In this document: piece by piece, positions 1 to 7,624 of the stretch
Layout of the letters: each line of letters opens with the position of its first letter
Numbering within the stretch: the stretch's first letter is position 1
From: JAWLFI01 sp964525165
Lineage (GTDB): Bacteria; Bacteroidota; Bacteroidia; Chitinophagales; Saprospiraceae
Direction of reading: 5' to 3'
Assembly: GCA_964525165.1 (NCBI GenBank)
Contig: CAZGGG010000092.1
Span: forward strand, 1-9,628
DNA length: 9,628 nt
Notes under the pieces: model-generated
Database searches by the model: none
Told to the model about the DNA's origin: nothing
The model's input: the letters and a program-made list of their open reading frames with translations, nothing else
Translations under genes and position numbers: made by a program

Positions 1-2
1 AA

Positions 3-212
3 CTAAACATGATAATCTGAGGTTATGACCTGGAAAAATTGGTTGAACAAAATGGGCTTAAAATCAAGTATTTTGATTGCTTCAAGATCCCTTTATAGGC
101 GAAAAACAAAAAAGAAGATCGAAACATATACCAGTCATGGAGAAAAAAAGTAATCAATCTTGTTGTAAAAAGTAAAGCACAAAAAGTAGCCGATAGACTC
201 GTCACTCACTCC
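3..212 (+). pseudogene. Possible remnant of a coding region (methyltransferase-like C-terminus?)
   Basis: I cannot name this gene. Read from base 3, the plus strand is open up to the break in the neighbouring pump gene except for two stops, TGA at 18-20 and TAG at 96-98. The stretch between the stops (GYDLEKLVEQNGLKIKYFDC...) has the helix-then-strand look of the C-terminal part of a class I SAM-dependent methyltransferase. The stretch after the TAG is Lys/Arg-rich and also looks protein-like. Two stops in so short a stretch suggest a decayed gene, sequence errors or chance. A short reading in another frame (ATG at 137, ending Cys-Cys-Lys-Lys at about 172) is equally unproven. The minus-strand readings of this stretch look like shadows. 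The family suggestion is inference only. Confidence 0.22.
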
Positions 213-1637
213 AATGGTCGTCGCCACCGCCGTTAAAACAGCTGAGCCCACCTCCTCCGTAGCTTTCAGAATAGTTGTTCGCAGGGGCTCTTGGCCGCCT
301 TGTTGTTCTATACGATGGTAAATACTCTCCACTAAGACAATTCCCATATCTACCATGGTTCCTATAGCAATAGCAATACCGGACAGGGCCACAATATTGG
401 CATCAATGCCGAAGTATTTCATCGCTATAAAGCACATTAAAACCGAAAGAGGTAAAAGTCCGGCCACCATGATCGAAGAACGGAAGTGAAGAAGTAAGAG
501 GAGTACGACTATGACGGTAATTAGAATCTCCAGAATCAAAGCTTCTTCCAAAGTGCCTATCGTCTCCGATATCAATTCAGTCCTGTCATAGAAGGGGACG
601 ATGGTCAATTGAGAAGGCGTTCCGTCAGAAAGAACTTTGGAAGGTAAAGAAGCCTGTATATTCCGGATTTTTTCTTTGACATTCTCGATCACTCCCATGG
701 GATTAGCCCCGTAGCGGGCCACCACCACACCTCCTGCTACTTCTGCACCTGATTTATCCAGGGCACCACGCCTTGTGGCCGGACCCCAACCAACTTTAGC
801 CACATCCTTTACCAGAATCGGTGCATTATCGACAGTTTTGACCACCGCATGCTCGAGTTCTTCGATATTCTTGATATACCCCAGACCTCTGATAAAATAC
901 TCTACCTGATTCATCTCCAGAGTTTGTGCCCCTATGTCCTGATTAGACGTGGCTACTGCTCTCCGCAAATCCAACAGAGACAAATCATATTGACGGAGAC
1001 GTTCGACATCTGCTTCCACCCAATACTCTTTTACATAGCCGCCTACAGAAGCTACTTCCGATACTCCTTTTGCGGAAGCAAGGGCATACTTAACCGTGAA
1101 GTCTTGAATGGATCTTAATTCTTGTAAACTCCAACCTCCGGTAGCTTGGCCTTTCGGGTCTCTTCCCTCCAAGGTATACCAAAAAATCTGTCCCAGTGCG
1201 GTTGCGTCCGGCCCCAAAGATGGTTGCACCCCTTCAGGCAAAAGTCCTTGAGGGAGGGCGTTGAGCTTTTCCAAAATTCTGGATCGGCTCCAATAAAATT
1301 CGACCTCCTCCTCGAAAATGACATAGATACTCGAAAACCCGAACATGGAGGTAGATCGAATGTCTTTCACTCCGGGGATACCGAGAAGCGCAGAGCTTAA
1401 AGGATAGGTGATCTGGTCCTCTACGTCTTGAGGAGATCTGCCCGGCCAATCGGTAAAAACAATTTGTTGGTTCTCTCCAATATTGGGAATCGCATCCACC
1501 GGAACCGGATCCTTGGGCCAGGATTTCGGAAGGTAATCAAAGGGCGCATGAATCAATCCCCAAACTAGGAATCCCAATACCGCAAGGCCTACTATTAACT
1601 TATTGTCCAAACAAAACTGGACGGCTTTTATCAACAT
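135..1637 (-). CDS. CusA/CzcA-family heavy-metal efflux RND pump, C-terminally truncated
   Basis: This is the inner-membrane pump subunit of a tripartite heavy-metal exporter (HME-RND family), which expels ions such as Cu(I)/Ag(I) or Zn/Co/Cd using proton influx. Visible parts are the first membrane span (about residues 12-32), a porter region with the family's FTDWPGRSPQDVEDQITYP, SMFGFSSIYVIFE and WSRSRILEKLN blocks, then a membrane bundle from about residue 365. The bundle contains IGTMVDMGIVLVE, with Asp430 at the position of the proton-relay aspartate of CusA. Family likeness stops after LTAVATTI (residue 475, base 213). The last 25 residues are unrelated and end at a stop. Members usually have over 1000 residues, so the second porter half, the remaining spans and the central Met metal sites are missing. 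The fragment is very probably non-functional. Substrate specificity cannot be read. It lies 68 bases downstream of the HYC_CC_PP gene on the same strand. Confidence 0.9.
   Translation of the reverse strand: MLIKAVQFCLDNKLIVGLAVLGFLVWGLIHAPFDYLPKSWPKDPVPVDAIPNIGENQQIVFTDWPGRSPQDVEDQITYPLSSALLGIPGVKDIRSTSMFGFSSIYVIFEEEVEFYWSRSRILEKLNALPQGLLPEGVQPSLGPDATALGQIFWYTLEGRDPKGQATGGWSLQELRSIQDFTVKYALASAKGVSEVASVGGYVKEYWVEADVERLRQYDLSLLDLRRAVATSNQDIGAQTLEMNQVEYFIRGLGYIKNIEELEHAVVKTVDNAPILVKDVAKVGWGPATRRGALDKSGAEVAGGVVVARYGANPMGVIENVKEKIRNIQASLPSKVLSDGTPSQLTIVPFYDRTELISETIGTLEEALILEILITVIVVLLLLLHFRSSIMVAGLLPLSVLMCFIAMKYFGIDANIVALSGIAIAIGTMVDMGIVLVESIYHRIEQQGGQEPLRTTILKATEEVGSAVLTAVATTIGVSDESIGYFLCFTFYNKIDYFFSP
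205..216. other. Rearrangement junction inside the pump gene
   Basis: Reading the minus strand, the pump matches its family through Thr-Thr-Ile (bases 221-213). The next residues should be Val-Ser-Phe/hydrophobic, continuing the membrane span. Instead the frame gives Gly-Val-Ser-Asp-Glu-Ser. The bases GTGAGT just past the break would encode the expected Val-Ser, which is compatible with joining at a microhomology. No inverted repeat or target duplication of an insertion sequence is visible. A deletion, an inversion or an assembly chimera are all possible. Confidence 0.6.
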
Positions 1638-1705
1638 GGATGAATCATTCAGATGTACAATAGAATCTTAGCTGAAGAGGTGCACTCTTCGGGTACATCT
1701 GAAGT

Positions 1706-2104
1706 CTAACAAAGGAAGGATTGGAATAAAAGGTGTTTGGAGCGCTTTTCCGGAGGCGGTCGCTCCAATTGGTGTGGAAAAATTTTGTGTACAAATGGCC
1801 AAGAATCATTTCTGACGTACCATTCAATTTTATGAAAAAGAATGGGTATTAAGGGCGTTACATCTGCTGTAGGTCCCATCCATTCAGCCTGATGATAGCT
1901 GGTTTCATTGTCACAGCAGTTTTTGTCATCAGGTCCGGGCGGGTGATGGGGGCATACCTTCTGAGCAGCATGGCAAGCTTTAGCCTTTGTCCAAAAAGCG
2001 ATGGATTTCAACTCGTTCTTGCAGAAGTGCTCGTGCACGGTAATCCCGCATGTACTGAGGTACATGAGTAGAGATAGCCCTATGGATAAGCACTTTATGC
2101 CCAT
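1706..2104 (-). CDS. HYC_CC_PP family protein (small exported metal-associated protein)
   Basis: This small protein of 132 residues matches the Bacteroidota HYC_CC_PP family, named for three short motifs. Here they are His-Glu-His-Phe-Cys (residues 24-28, with Phe where the family name has Tyr), Cys63-Cys64 and Pro116-Pro118. The N-terminus (residues 3-18) is hydrophobic and probably a signal or anchor segment. The middle is rich in potential metal ligands: Cys44, His45, Cys51, His53, His54, Cys63, Cys64, His71. Function is not established for the family. Members often sit beside metal-efflux or TonB-dependent transport genes, and here the next gene downstream is a heavy-metal RND pump. A role in copper or other metal handling in the envelope is therefore a reasonable inference. 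The start is the first ATG after a good promoter-like sequence. The gene is intact although its pump partner is broken. Confidence 0.8.
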   Translation of the reverse strand: MGIKCLSIGLSLLMYLSTCGITVHEHFCKNELKSIAFWTKAKACHAAQKVCPHHPPGPDDKNCCDNETSYHQAEWMGPTADVTPLIPILFHKIEWYVRNDSWPFVHKIFPHQLERPPPEKRSKHLLFQSFLC

Positions 2105-2132
2105 AACTCAACCTTCAAAACGTTCTGTTCAT

Positions 2133-2165
2133 CAAATTTAGTACAAATAATTTGCCAAAAGCAAA
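2133..2165 (-). promoter_or_regulatory. Bacteroidota-type promoter of the HYC_CC_PP/pump unit
   Basis: On the minus strand TAAATTTG (2140-2133) is a perfect match to the Bacteroidota -7 consensus TAnnTTTG. A TTTG at 2165-2162 lies 21 bases upstream, within the spacing reported for the -33 element. The -7 element ends about 28 bases before the ATG at 2104. I did not find an equally good match reading toward aspS. The call is by motif only. Confidence 0.45.
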
Positions 2166-2225
2166 GGAAGTCAAAGTTGAAGAAGTGAAATGCTCGACTT
2201 ATTTTTGCCCGCAAAGACCAAAGAT

Positions 2226-3998
2226 ATGTATAGATCGCACGATTGCGGAGCACTCAGAATGAGCCATGTAGGAGAAGTAGTGACCTTAAGCGGTTGGGTG
2301 GCCACCCGACGAGATTTGGGGGGTATGACATTTATCGACTTGAGAGACCGATATGGAATCACCCAATTGGTTTTTTCGGAAGAAGATAATGCTGCATTGG
2401 CTGCGGAAGCTCGAAAATTGGGTCGTGAGTTTGTTATTCAAATTCAGGGAACCGTTAGCGAACGATCTAATAAAAACCCTAACAGAGCAACGGGCGATAT
2501 TGAAATTTTGGTGTCTGAGATGGAGATTCTAAATGCCTCTGAGCTTCCACCTTTTACCATTGAAGAAGATACCGATGGCGGTGATGAACTGAGGATGAAG
2601 TATCGTTATCTGGATCTTCGTCGACCCAATGTACAGCAAAACATGATCTTTCGCTCTAAAGTGGCCATCGAAACCAGAAAATATCTTGCAGAAGAGGGCT
2701 TTATAGAAGTGGAGACTCCTTTCTTAATCAAATCCACACCCGAAGGGGCTCGTGATTTTGTGGTTCCTAGTCGGATGAATGCCGGAGAATTTTATGCATT
2801 ACCGCAGTCACCACAAACCTTCAAGCAACTCTTGATGGTGTCCGGAATGGATAAGTATTTTCAAATTGTCAAGTGTTTCCGGGATGAAGACCTTAGAGCT
2901 GATCGACAGCCGGAATTCACTCAGGTGGATTGTGAAATGTCTTTTGTGACACAAGAGGAAATCCTGAATACTTTTGAAGGTTTAACGCGACATTTATTCC
3001 GGTCAATCAAAAATATAGACTTAGGTGATTTCCCGAGAATGAGCTATGACGAGGCCATGGCTACATATGGCTCTGACAAACCGGACCTAAGGTTCGGTCT
3101 GGAGTTTGTGGACTTAAAAGCAATGAGCTCAGGCAAAGGATTTCCTGTTTTTGACAATGCAGAAGCTGTTTTGGGGATTTGCGTTAAAGGGGCCGCAGAG
3201 AACTACTCCAACAAAGACTTAAAGAAACTCACAGAATGGGTTCAACGCCCACAAATTGGTGCGAAAGGCTTGGTTTATGTCAAGTACAATGCTGATGGCA
3301 GTTTTAAATCGCCTGTCGGCAAATTCTATTCTGACGAGGACTTACAAGAGTGGATGCAATTAGCGCAAGGAGAAGCAGGAGATTTATTATTGATCTTAAG
3401 TGGCGATTTGGAAACAACGCGCAAGCAACTCGGCACGTTGAGATTAGAAATGGGCGAACGGGAAGGATTGATTAAAGAAGGTGATTTCAAACCCTTATGG
3501 GTAGTAGACTTTCCCTTACTAGAATGGGATGAAGAAGATGAAAGATTCTATGCGATGCACCATCCTTTTACTTCTCCTAAAAAAGAAGATCTGGTAAAAA
3601 TGACCAGTAACGACCGAAACACTTTGGCTTCCTTGAGAGCAGATGCCTATGACTTGGTCATCAACGGTGCTGAAATCGGAGGAGGATCGATCCGAATCCA
3701 TGACCGGGATCTACAATTCCAGAATTTCAAAACTTTGGGCTTCTCTGATGAGGAAGCAGAAGAGCAATTCGGATTCCTGATGAATGCATTCCAATATGGA
3801 GCACCGCCGCACGGTGGCATTGCATTCGGATTTGACCGCTTAGTTGCTGTTATGTCCGGGCAAAGCTCTATCCGTGATTTCATTGCGTTTCCTAAAAACA
3901 ATCAAGGAAGAGACATCATGATTGATGCTCCGGCTAAAGTAGATGAACCACAGCTAGAAGAACTTCATCTTGCTCTGAAGCTGAAAAAGGAATCATAA
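2226..3998 (+). CDS. aspS: Aspartyl-tRNA synthetase
   Basis: This cytoplasmic class II synthetase charges tRNA-Asp with aspartate using ATP and is essential for translation. In order come an N-terminal OB-fold anticodon-binding domain (LSGWVATRRDLGG, IDLRDRYGITQLVF), the catalytic core, and a bacterial-type GAD insertion (roughly residues 285-410). Landmarks are QSPQ at about residue 194, motif 2 with FRDEDLRADRQPEFTQVD at about 217-234, and motif 3 with GGIAFGFDRL at about 530-539. An in-frame ATG at 2190 would add 12 residues (MLDLFLPAKTKD). I prefer ATG 2226 because family members begin MYRSH/MYRTH, giving 590 residues, the usual bacterial length. There is no clear Shine-Dalgarno motif. 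It stands alone, divergent from the metal locus and convergent with the downstream lipoprotein gene. No key motif is missing. Whether it also charges tRNA-Asn cannot be told from the sequence alone. Confidence 0.97.
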   Translation: MYRSHDCGALRMSHVGEVVTLSGWVATRRDLGGMTFIDLRDRYGITQLVFSEEDNAALAAEARKLGREFVIQIQGTVSERSNKNPNRATGDIEILVSEMEILNASELPPFTIEEDTDGGDELRMKYRYLDLRRPNVQQNMIFRSKVAIETRKYLAEEGFIEVETPFLIKSTPEGARDFVVPSRMNAGEFYALPQSPQTFKQLLMVSGMDKYFQIVKCFRDEDLRADRQPEFTQVDCEMSFVTQEEILNTFEGLTRHLFRSIKNIDLGDFPRMSYDEAMATYGSDKPDLRFGLEFVDLKAMSSGKGFPVFDNAEAVLGICVKGAAENYSNKDLKKLTEWVQRPQIGAKGLVYVKYNADGSFKSPVGKFYSDEDLQEWMQLAQGEAGDLLLILSGDLETTRKQLGTLRLEMGEREGLIKEGDFKPLWVVDFPLLEWDEEDERFYAMHHPFTSPKKEDLVKMTSNDRNTLASLRADAYDLVINGAEIGGGSIRIHDRDLQFQNFKTLGFSDEEAEEQFGFLMNAFQYGAPPHGGIAFGFDRLVAVMSGQSSIRDFIAFPKNNQGRDIMIDAPAKVDEPQLEELHLALKLKKES

Positions 3999-4014
3999 AC
4001 CGAATGGGGATGAA

Positions 4015-4060
4015 GAGGAGGAGTACCTCAAATGTTTCATCTAAGTACCCCTCCTCATTT
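4015..4060 (+). terminator. Intrinsic terminator after aspS
   Basis: A 12-pair stem (4015-4026 with 4045-4056) with one A/C mismatch encloses an 18-base loop and is followed by ATTTACTT. It starts 17 bases after the aspS stop. On the minus strand the mismatch becomes a T/G wobble, so the hairpin could also serve the convergent gene ending at 4073, but no T-run follows in that direction. Confidence 0.6.
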
Positions 4061-4072
4061 ACTTAATGCTAA

Positions 4073-4633
4073 TTAGCGTTGTACAATATCGGACCGCAGA
4101 CTTTCAAGCAGTGCGCCGACCTCGGTGATTAATTCTTCCGGTACATTATTTTGTTGCGCTCCGATGACGACTGCTCCAATAAAAGCATCATAAGCCGTAT
4201 TATCTGAAGCCTGTTCCATTCTTGGGTTCTGAGCCGGATCATGTGCACTGACCATATCAAGACCTTCGTATGTGTAGTCTTCAGAACCACTTGCCAAGCA
4301 GAAAAAATCCGTTAGGTTTTCACTCAGAATAGCAAAATTCGAAAGGTTTCCATTGCCCACTTCCATCAGCAATGTGCTAAAATAAGGGCTCAGTATCGGG
4401 TTCGCAGCAATAACAAAAATGCTACTATCTACGACGGACCGGAGTCCTAATCGCCCTGTTTGTATCATTTCACCCGGCATATTGGGGTCTGGGACTAACT
4501 CATTTCCTCCTAATTTTTCGTAAAGAGTAGGTTCCGGATCCGGCATATTTTGGTCGTCAGAACAGGCCCATATTCCGGTTAGTAGAATCGTGATGATTAG
4601 GGCACTTGGTAATTGAAAAGGTAGTTTCATCAT
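4073..4633 (-). CDS. Exported lipoprotein related to group 1 truncated hemoglobin
   Basis: This is a predicted lipoprotein of 186 residues. Residues 4-23 are hydrophobic and end in Gly-Ile-Trp-Ala before Cys24, a plausible lipidation site. The rest follows group 1 truncated hemoglobins: TLYEKLGG (36-43) for the start of the globin, VVDSSIFVIAANPILSPYF (67-85) for helix B to the CD corner with Phe85 at the CD1-type position, LTDFFCLASGSEDYTYEGLDM (107-127), then His131 at the place of the heme-binding proximal histidine. The C-terminal helix pair is NNVPEELITEVGALLESLRSDIV. An insertion of about 20 residues (44-63) follows the LGG motif. The distal Phe-Tyr pair (B9-B10) is replaced by Ser71-Ile72, so oxygen or NO chemistry would differ from the classic family. 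Heme binding is inference. It starts 7 bases after the upstream HMA-like gene ends, so the two are probably one operon. Confidence 0.72.
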   Translation of the reverse strand: MMKLPFQLPSALIITILLTGIWACSDDQNMPDPEPTLYEKLGGNELVPDPNMPGEMIQTGRLGLRSVVDSSIFVIAANPILSPYFSTLLMEVGNGNLSNFAILSENLTDFFCLASGSEDYTYEGLDMVSAHDPAQNPRMEQASDNTAYDAFIGAVVIGAQQNNVPEELITEVGALLESLRSDIVQR

Positions 4634-4640
4634 TATTGAT

Positions 4641-5081
4641 TTAGGTGTAAGAAAATAGATGGTGAATTTTTTCTCCCCATTGAAGCAACCATGATTCTTC
4701 CCTAACCATAGGACAGCCTCCGGATCTAGTATTCAAATCCGGAACATAGCGATGGACACGATCAAAGCCTTCCTGTTTCAGGCTCGCAATAATTTGCTCA
4801 GAATCGGTAAAAAGAGGGGAATGGCTAAACACTGCGATGCCATCTTGTGCATTGCAATAGACATGACGAACGCCTTTTTGACTTCTCAGCTTCTTTTTCA
4901 CTTTCTTCACCATCTGTTCGGTGAGACTGCAGTCAAAGTCTATTCTACTCAGCTGCACTTGTTTATGAGAGTTGTCGGAAGCTTGTGTTACTTGATAAAC
5001 GTGGAGCGCAAGAATAGATAATAGAGTAAATGAGATACCTATCAGTACAAAAACTGCTTTCCAAATAATATGTTTCTTCAT
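4641..5081 (-). CDS. Single-span membrane protein with a degenerate HMA-like domain
   Basis: I do not recognise a named family. The protein has 146 residues, with one membrane span (about 8-30) and a soluble domain probably outside the cytoplasm. Residues 43-113 fit the strand-helix-strand-strand-helix-strand order of heavy-metal-associated domains: QLSRIDFDC, SLTEQMVKKVKKKLRSQ, GVRHVYCNAQDGIAVF, SEQIIASLKQEG, then FDRVHRYVP. The GV...V...IAVF and IIASLKQEGF patterns are typical of HMA. The metal-binding CxxC is reduced to one cysteine, Cys51, with Thr54 in place of the second. Cys76 and a tail Cys123-Pro-Met125 could supply other ligands. It is the first gene of a probable two-gene operon with the hemoglobin-like lipoprotein. 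A role in metal, heme or redox handling at the envelope is inference. The ATG at 5081 follows the terminator of the previous gene, so it needs its own promoter; I see no convincing one. Confidence 0.65.
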   Translation of the reverse strand: MKKHIIWKAVFVLIGISFTLLSILALHVYQVTQASDNSHKQVQLSRIDFDCSLTEQMVKKVKKKLRSQKGVRHVYCNAQDGIAVFSHSPLFTDSEQIIASLKQEGFDRVHRYVPDLNTRSGGCPMVREESWLLQWGEKIHHLFSYT

Positions 5082-5130
5082 GTCGCCTTTTCTATAGATA
5101 CGACATAAATGAATATTTGGATTTCAAGGG

Positions 5131-5166
5131 CAAAAAAAAAAGCCATCCCACTGCTGTAGGATGGCT
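5131..5166 (-). terminator. Strong intrinsic terminator of the downstream beta-helix gene
   Basis: A perfect 8-pair stem (5141-5148 with 5159-5166) with a 10-base loop is followed, reading the minus strand, by ten consecutive T (complement of the A-run 5132-5141). It lies 22 bases after the stop at 5189, ends that transcript and separates it from the gene starting at 5081. Confidence 0.88.
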
Positions 5167-5188
5167 CATATATTTCAAGGTATCCGAA

Positions 5189-7624
5189 TTATTTCGTCAC
5201 AACGAATCTTCCTCCGGAAACACTTCCATTTTCAGTAATGACTCTCAAGATGTAAGCACCTTGTGCCAATTCACCTACATGGTAAGTTTGTCTGAATAAA
5301 GAAGGACCTTTCTCTTCCATCTTATCCATTACTACTCTTCCTTGGTAATCCACTACTAATACTCTTACTTCACCAGATTGGTCATCTGTAAAGCTTACAT
5401 TGATGATGTTGCTGGTAACTGAAGGAGCGATATTCACATCGAATTCATTAGTAATTTGTAAGTCTGTAGATACGATGTTTCGCTCATAAGCACCTGCATC
5501 AACCTGATCGCCACCAATGTCCAATCTGATGTTTCCGTTGATGTCATCAACAGGAGCTCCATCATTGACACCTGCATTGATCGCTACAGCACCGGCTTTA
5601 AGATCGTACTCTAACAAGTCAGGATTTACAAAACCCGGATCTGCAACATTCATTTGATCTTCAGCTACAGCAAAGTCCATGATAGAAGCATCATAGAAAA
5701 TGTTTCCACCATTGGAAGTGAAATCAGGAGTAGCCTGCATTGGATCCTCAATTTCATATGCTGTACCACCTGTACTGATCGCAAAAATATTGTTCTGCAT
5801 GGTTGTCTGCGCAATAATAGATTGCTGCTCAGGATCTGACCACTGGCTAAAGCATGACCCTATATCTCCCACATTACCGTAGAAAGTGTTGTTGGTCAGA
5901 CTTATAGCCTGAGGCGCTACAAAGCTGGAAATATTATCAGAAAGTGCTCCCCCGATACCATCTAATCCAACCTGATTAAATGCAAATACAGAGTTTTCGA
6001 TATTCAAGCGGTTATCAATATTATTGATCGCTCCTCCTTGACCACCTTCGCTGGATCCGTCAAAGCAGAAATTACCAATGAACTGAGAACGTCTGATATT
6101 GGTAAATCCAAGATCTAAAGAGTCACCGGATAAGTTCAAGGCACCTCCTAAGTTTTCACCTGCATTCGCTTCAAATACACAATCTTCGATAGTTACTTCA
6201 GAAAGGTTTTGCGCTTGTAAAGCACCCCCAACAGGACTAACATTCTCCTGGAAAGTCACACCACTCATATTAAGGACAACCGGTAAATCACCAAATCCAA
6301 CAAATACTGCTCCACCGAAAGCGGAAGTATTTGAGAAGAATAATCCACCTTCAATGTTCACAACAGATTCGAATGTACCACAGATCGCTCCACCTGCGCT
6401 TGGACCTTCGTTGTCTTCAAATGTGCAATTTTCCCAGATAGACTCATCTCCCTGAGATCTCATCACACCCCCGAAATCAGAAATGTTACCTGAGAATTCA
6501 CAATCAGATACAATCGTAAAGTTTTCCTGGAAAATGAAGAAAGCTCCTCCACCAGAAGGCGCTTCATTATTTTCAAATGTTGAGTTCATAACCTCAACAT
6601 CACCTCCACCAATACAAATAGCACCTCCTAAGCGGCCGCCAATATTGCTGAAGAATCCGCAGTCATTTACAACACTTACTACCTCTTCATTGACTTCCTG
6701 AATATACAATCCACCTCCATCATTCGAGTTATTAGCTTCAAATGTACATCCTTCGAACAAGCTAAAAGCATCTTGTGAGAAAATTCCACCTCCTACTCTG
6801 GTAGGGTTTTCATTTCCTAAGAAGCTACAGTTTCTGATGGTGTCAATAATAGAGATTTGGATCAATCCTGCTCCAAATCCACCGCCATTATTGGCAACTT
6901 CTGCAGTATTAGAGATGAAATCACAACCCTCAACGAGTCCGGCTGCAGCACCTACAAGGTAGGCACCTCCTCCACTGATAGCACTATTGGCTTCAAGCGT
7001 AGAATTCATTAATCGGAATCCTGTTGTATTGATGCCTGCAATAGTAACACCTGCACCACGTCCGGCTCTGTTGTCTGTAAATGTACAGTTGTTGATCATG
7101 ATGTTTTGGAAGGAAAGCAATCCTGCTCCGAAGCTCAATCTAGAAGTTGAGTCAACAAATAGAGCATTTCCACCAGATACTGTAAAGCCGTCAAAAACAG
7201 TTCCTTCAGCTAAAGTATCCACTAAAACAACTCTTCTAGAGTTGTCAGCTCTACCCATATCCCAAGCTCCTGGCTGGTCATCACCTGCAAGGTCTCCTGA
7301 AAGAATCACTGCGTTCGCAGCAGGGTCTCTCTCGTCTGCAGAAGTTTCCGTTCCTGCAAAACCACCTAATAGGGTGACTCCTGTTTCCACATGGAAAGCA
7401 TCTTCACCGGCAGCGCCGTTGGTGTATGTACCTGCAGCTACCCAGATTTGATCTCCGGCAGCAGCAGCATCCAAGGCATCCTGCAAGTTCGTGTATGCAT
7501 CCGCCCAGGAAGAACCATCATTGGCTCCTCCGGCCGCAGCATTAACATAGATCTGACCAAAAGTTACTGTTGAGCACAGTAACGCAAAGGCCAAAATCCC
7601 AAATTTTTGTAACAGTCTGTTCAT
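5189..7624 (-). CDS. Secreted Pmp-like beta-helix protein with T9SS sorting domain
   Basis: This is a complete secreted protein of 811 residues. Residues 1-23 form a signal peptide with likely cleavage after Thr-Phe-Gly. The segment IYVNAAAGGANDGSSWADAY...IWVAAGTY (25-67) is the usual start of this class of right-handed beta-helix. Residues about 178-585 hold some 15 rungs of the form [NGD]-C/S-x-F-x-x-N followed by GG[AGIV], as in chlamydial polymorphic membrane proteins. A choice-of-anchor Q-like region with INAGVNDGAP and DAGAYE spans about 640-714. The C-terminal 85 residues or so (VVDYQGRVV, LAQGAYILRVIT, GRFVVTK) are a T9SS type A sorting domain. It is expected to cross the outer membrane through T9SS and be released or surface-bound. 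Adhesion or matrix function is inference; no catalytic site is recognised. Of its 23 Arg codons 17 are AGA, unlike its upstream paralogue. Confidence 0.93.
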   Translation of the reverse strand: MNRLLQKFGILAFALLCSTVTFGQIYVNAAAGGANDGSSWADAYTNLQDALDAAAAGDQIWVAAGTYTNGAAGEDAFHVETGVTLLGGFAGTETSADERDPAANAVILSGDLAGDDQPGAWDMGRADNSRRVVLVDTLAEGTVFDGFTVSGGNALFVDSTSRLSFGAGLLSFQNIMINNCTFTDNRAGRGAGVTIAGINTTGFRLMNSTLEANSAISGGGAYLVGAAAGLVEGCDFISNTAEVANNGGGFGAGLIQISIIDTIRNCSFLGNENPTRVGGGIFSQDAFSLFEGCTFEANNSNDGGGLYIQEVNEEVVSVVNDCGFFSNIGGRLGGAICIGGGDVEVMNSTFENNEAPSGGGAFFIFQENFTIVSDCEFSGNISDFGGVMRSQGDESIWENCTFEDNEGPSAGGAICGTFESVVNIEGGLFFSNTSAFGGAVFVGFGDLPVVLNMSGVTFQENVSPVGGALQAQNLSEVTIEDCVFEANAGENLGGALNLSGDSLDLGFTNIRRSQFIGNFCFDGSSEGGQGGAINNIDNRLNIENSVFAFNQVGLDGIGGALSDNISSFVAPQAISLTNNTFYGNVGDIGSCFSQWSDPEQQSIIAQTTMQNNIFAISTGGTAYEIEDPMQATPDFTSNGGNIFYDASIMDFAVAEDQMNVADPGFVNPDLLEYDLKAGAVAINAGVNDGAPVDDINGNIRLDIGGDQVDAGAYERNIVSTDLQITNEFDVNIAPSVTSNIINVSFTDDQSGEVRVLVVDYQGRVVMDKMEEKGPSLFRQTYHVGELAQGAYILRVITENGSVSGGRFVVTK

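Noticed and set aside
23..205. Minus-strand reading frame of 60 residues at the left end
   Set aside because: Its hydrophobic, Phe-rich translation is the antisense of an A-rich stretch, and it overlaps the pump tail and the better plus-strand trace.
1..212. Insertion sequence interrupting the pump gene
   Set aside because: No terminal inverted repeat, transposase fragment or target duplication can be seen; the other side lies outside the window.
2190..2225. Upstream ATG extending AspS by 12 residues
   Set aside because: The extra residues do not resemble AspRS N-termini, whereas MYRSHDCG from 2226 does. The longer start cannot be excluded.
5654..7573. Several plus-strand open frames rich in Pro, Ser and Thr opposite the beta-helix genes
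   Set aside because: They are antisense shadows of Gly/Asn-rich repeat codons on the minus strand and have no family likeness or start signals of their own.
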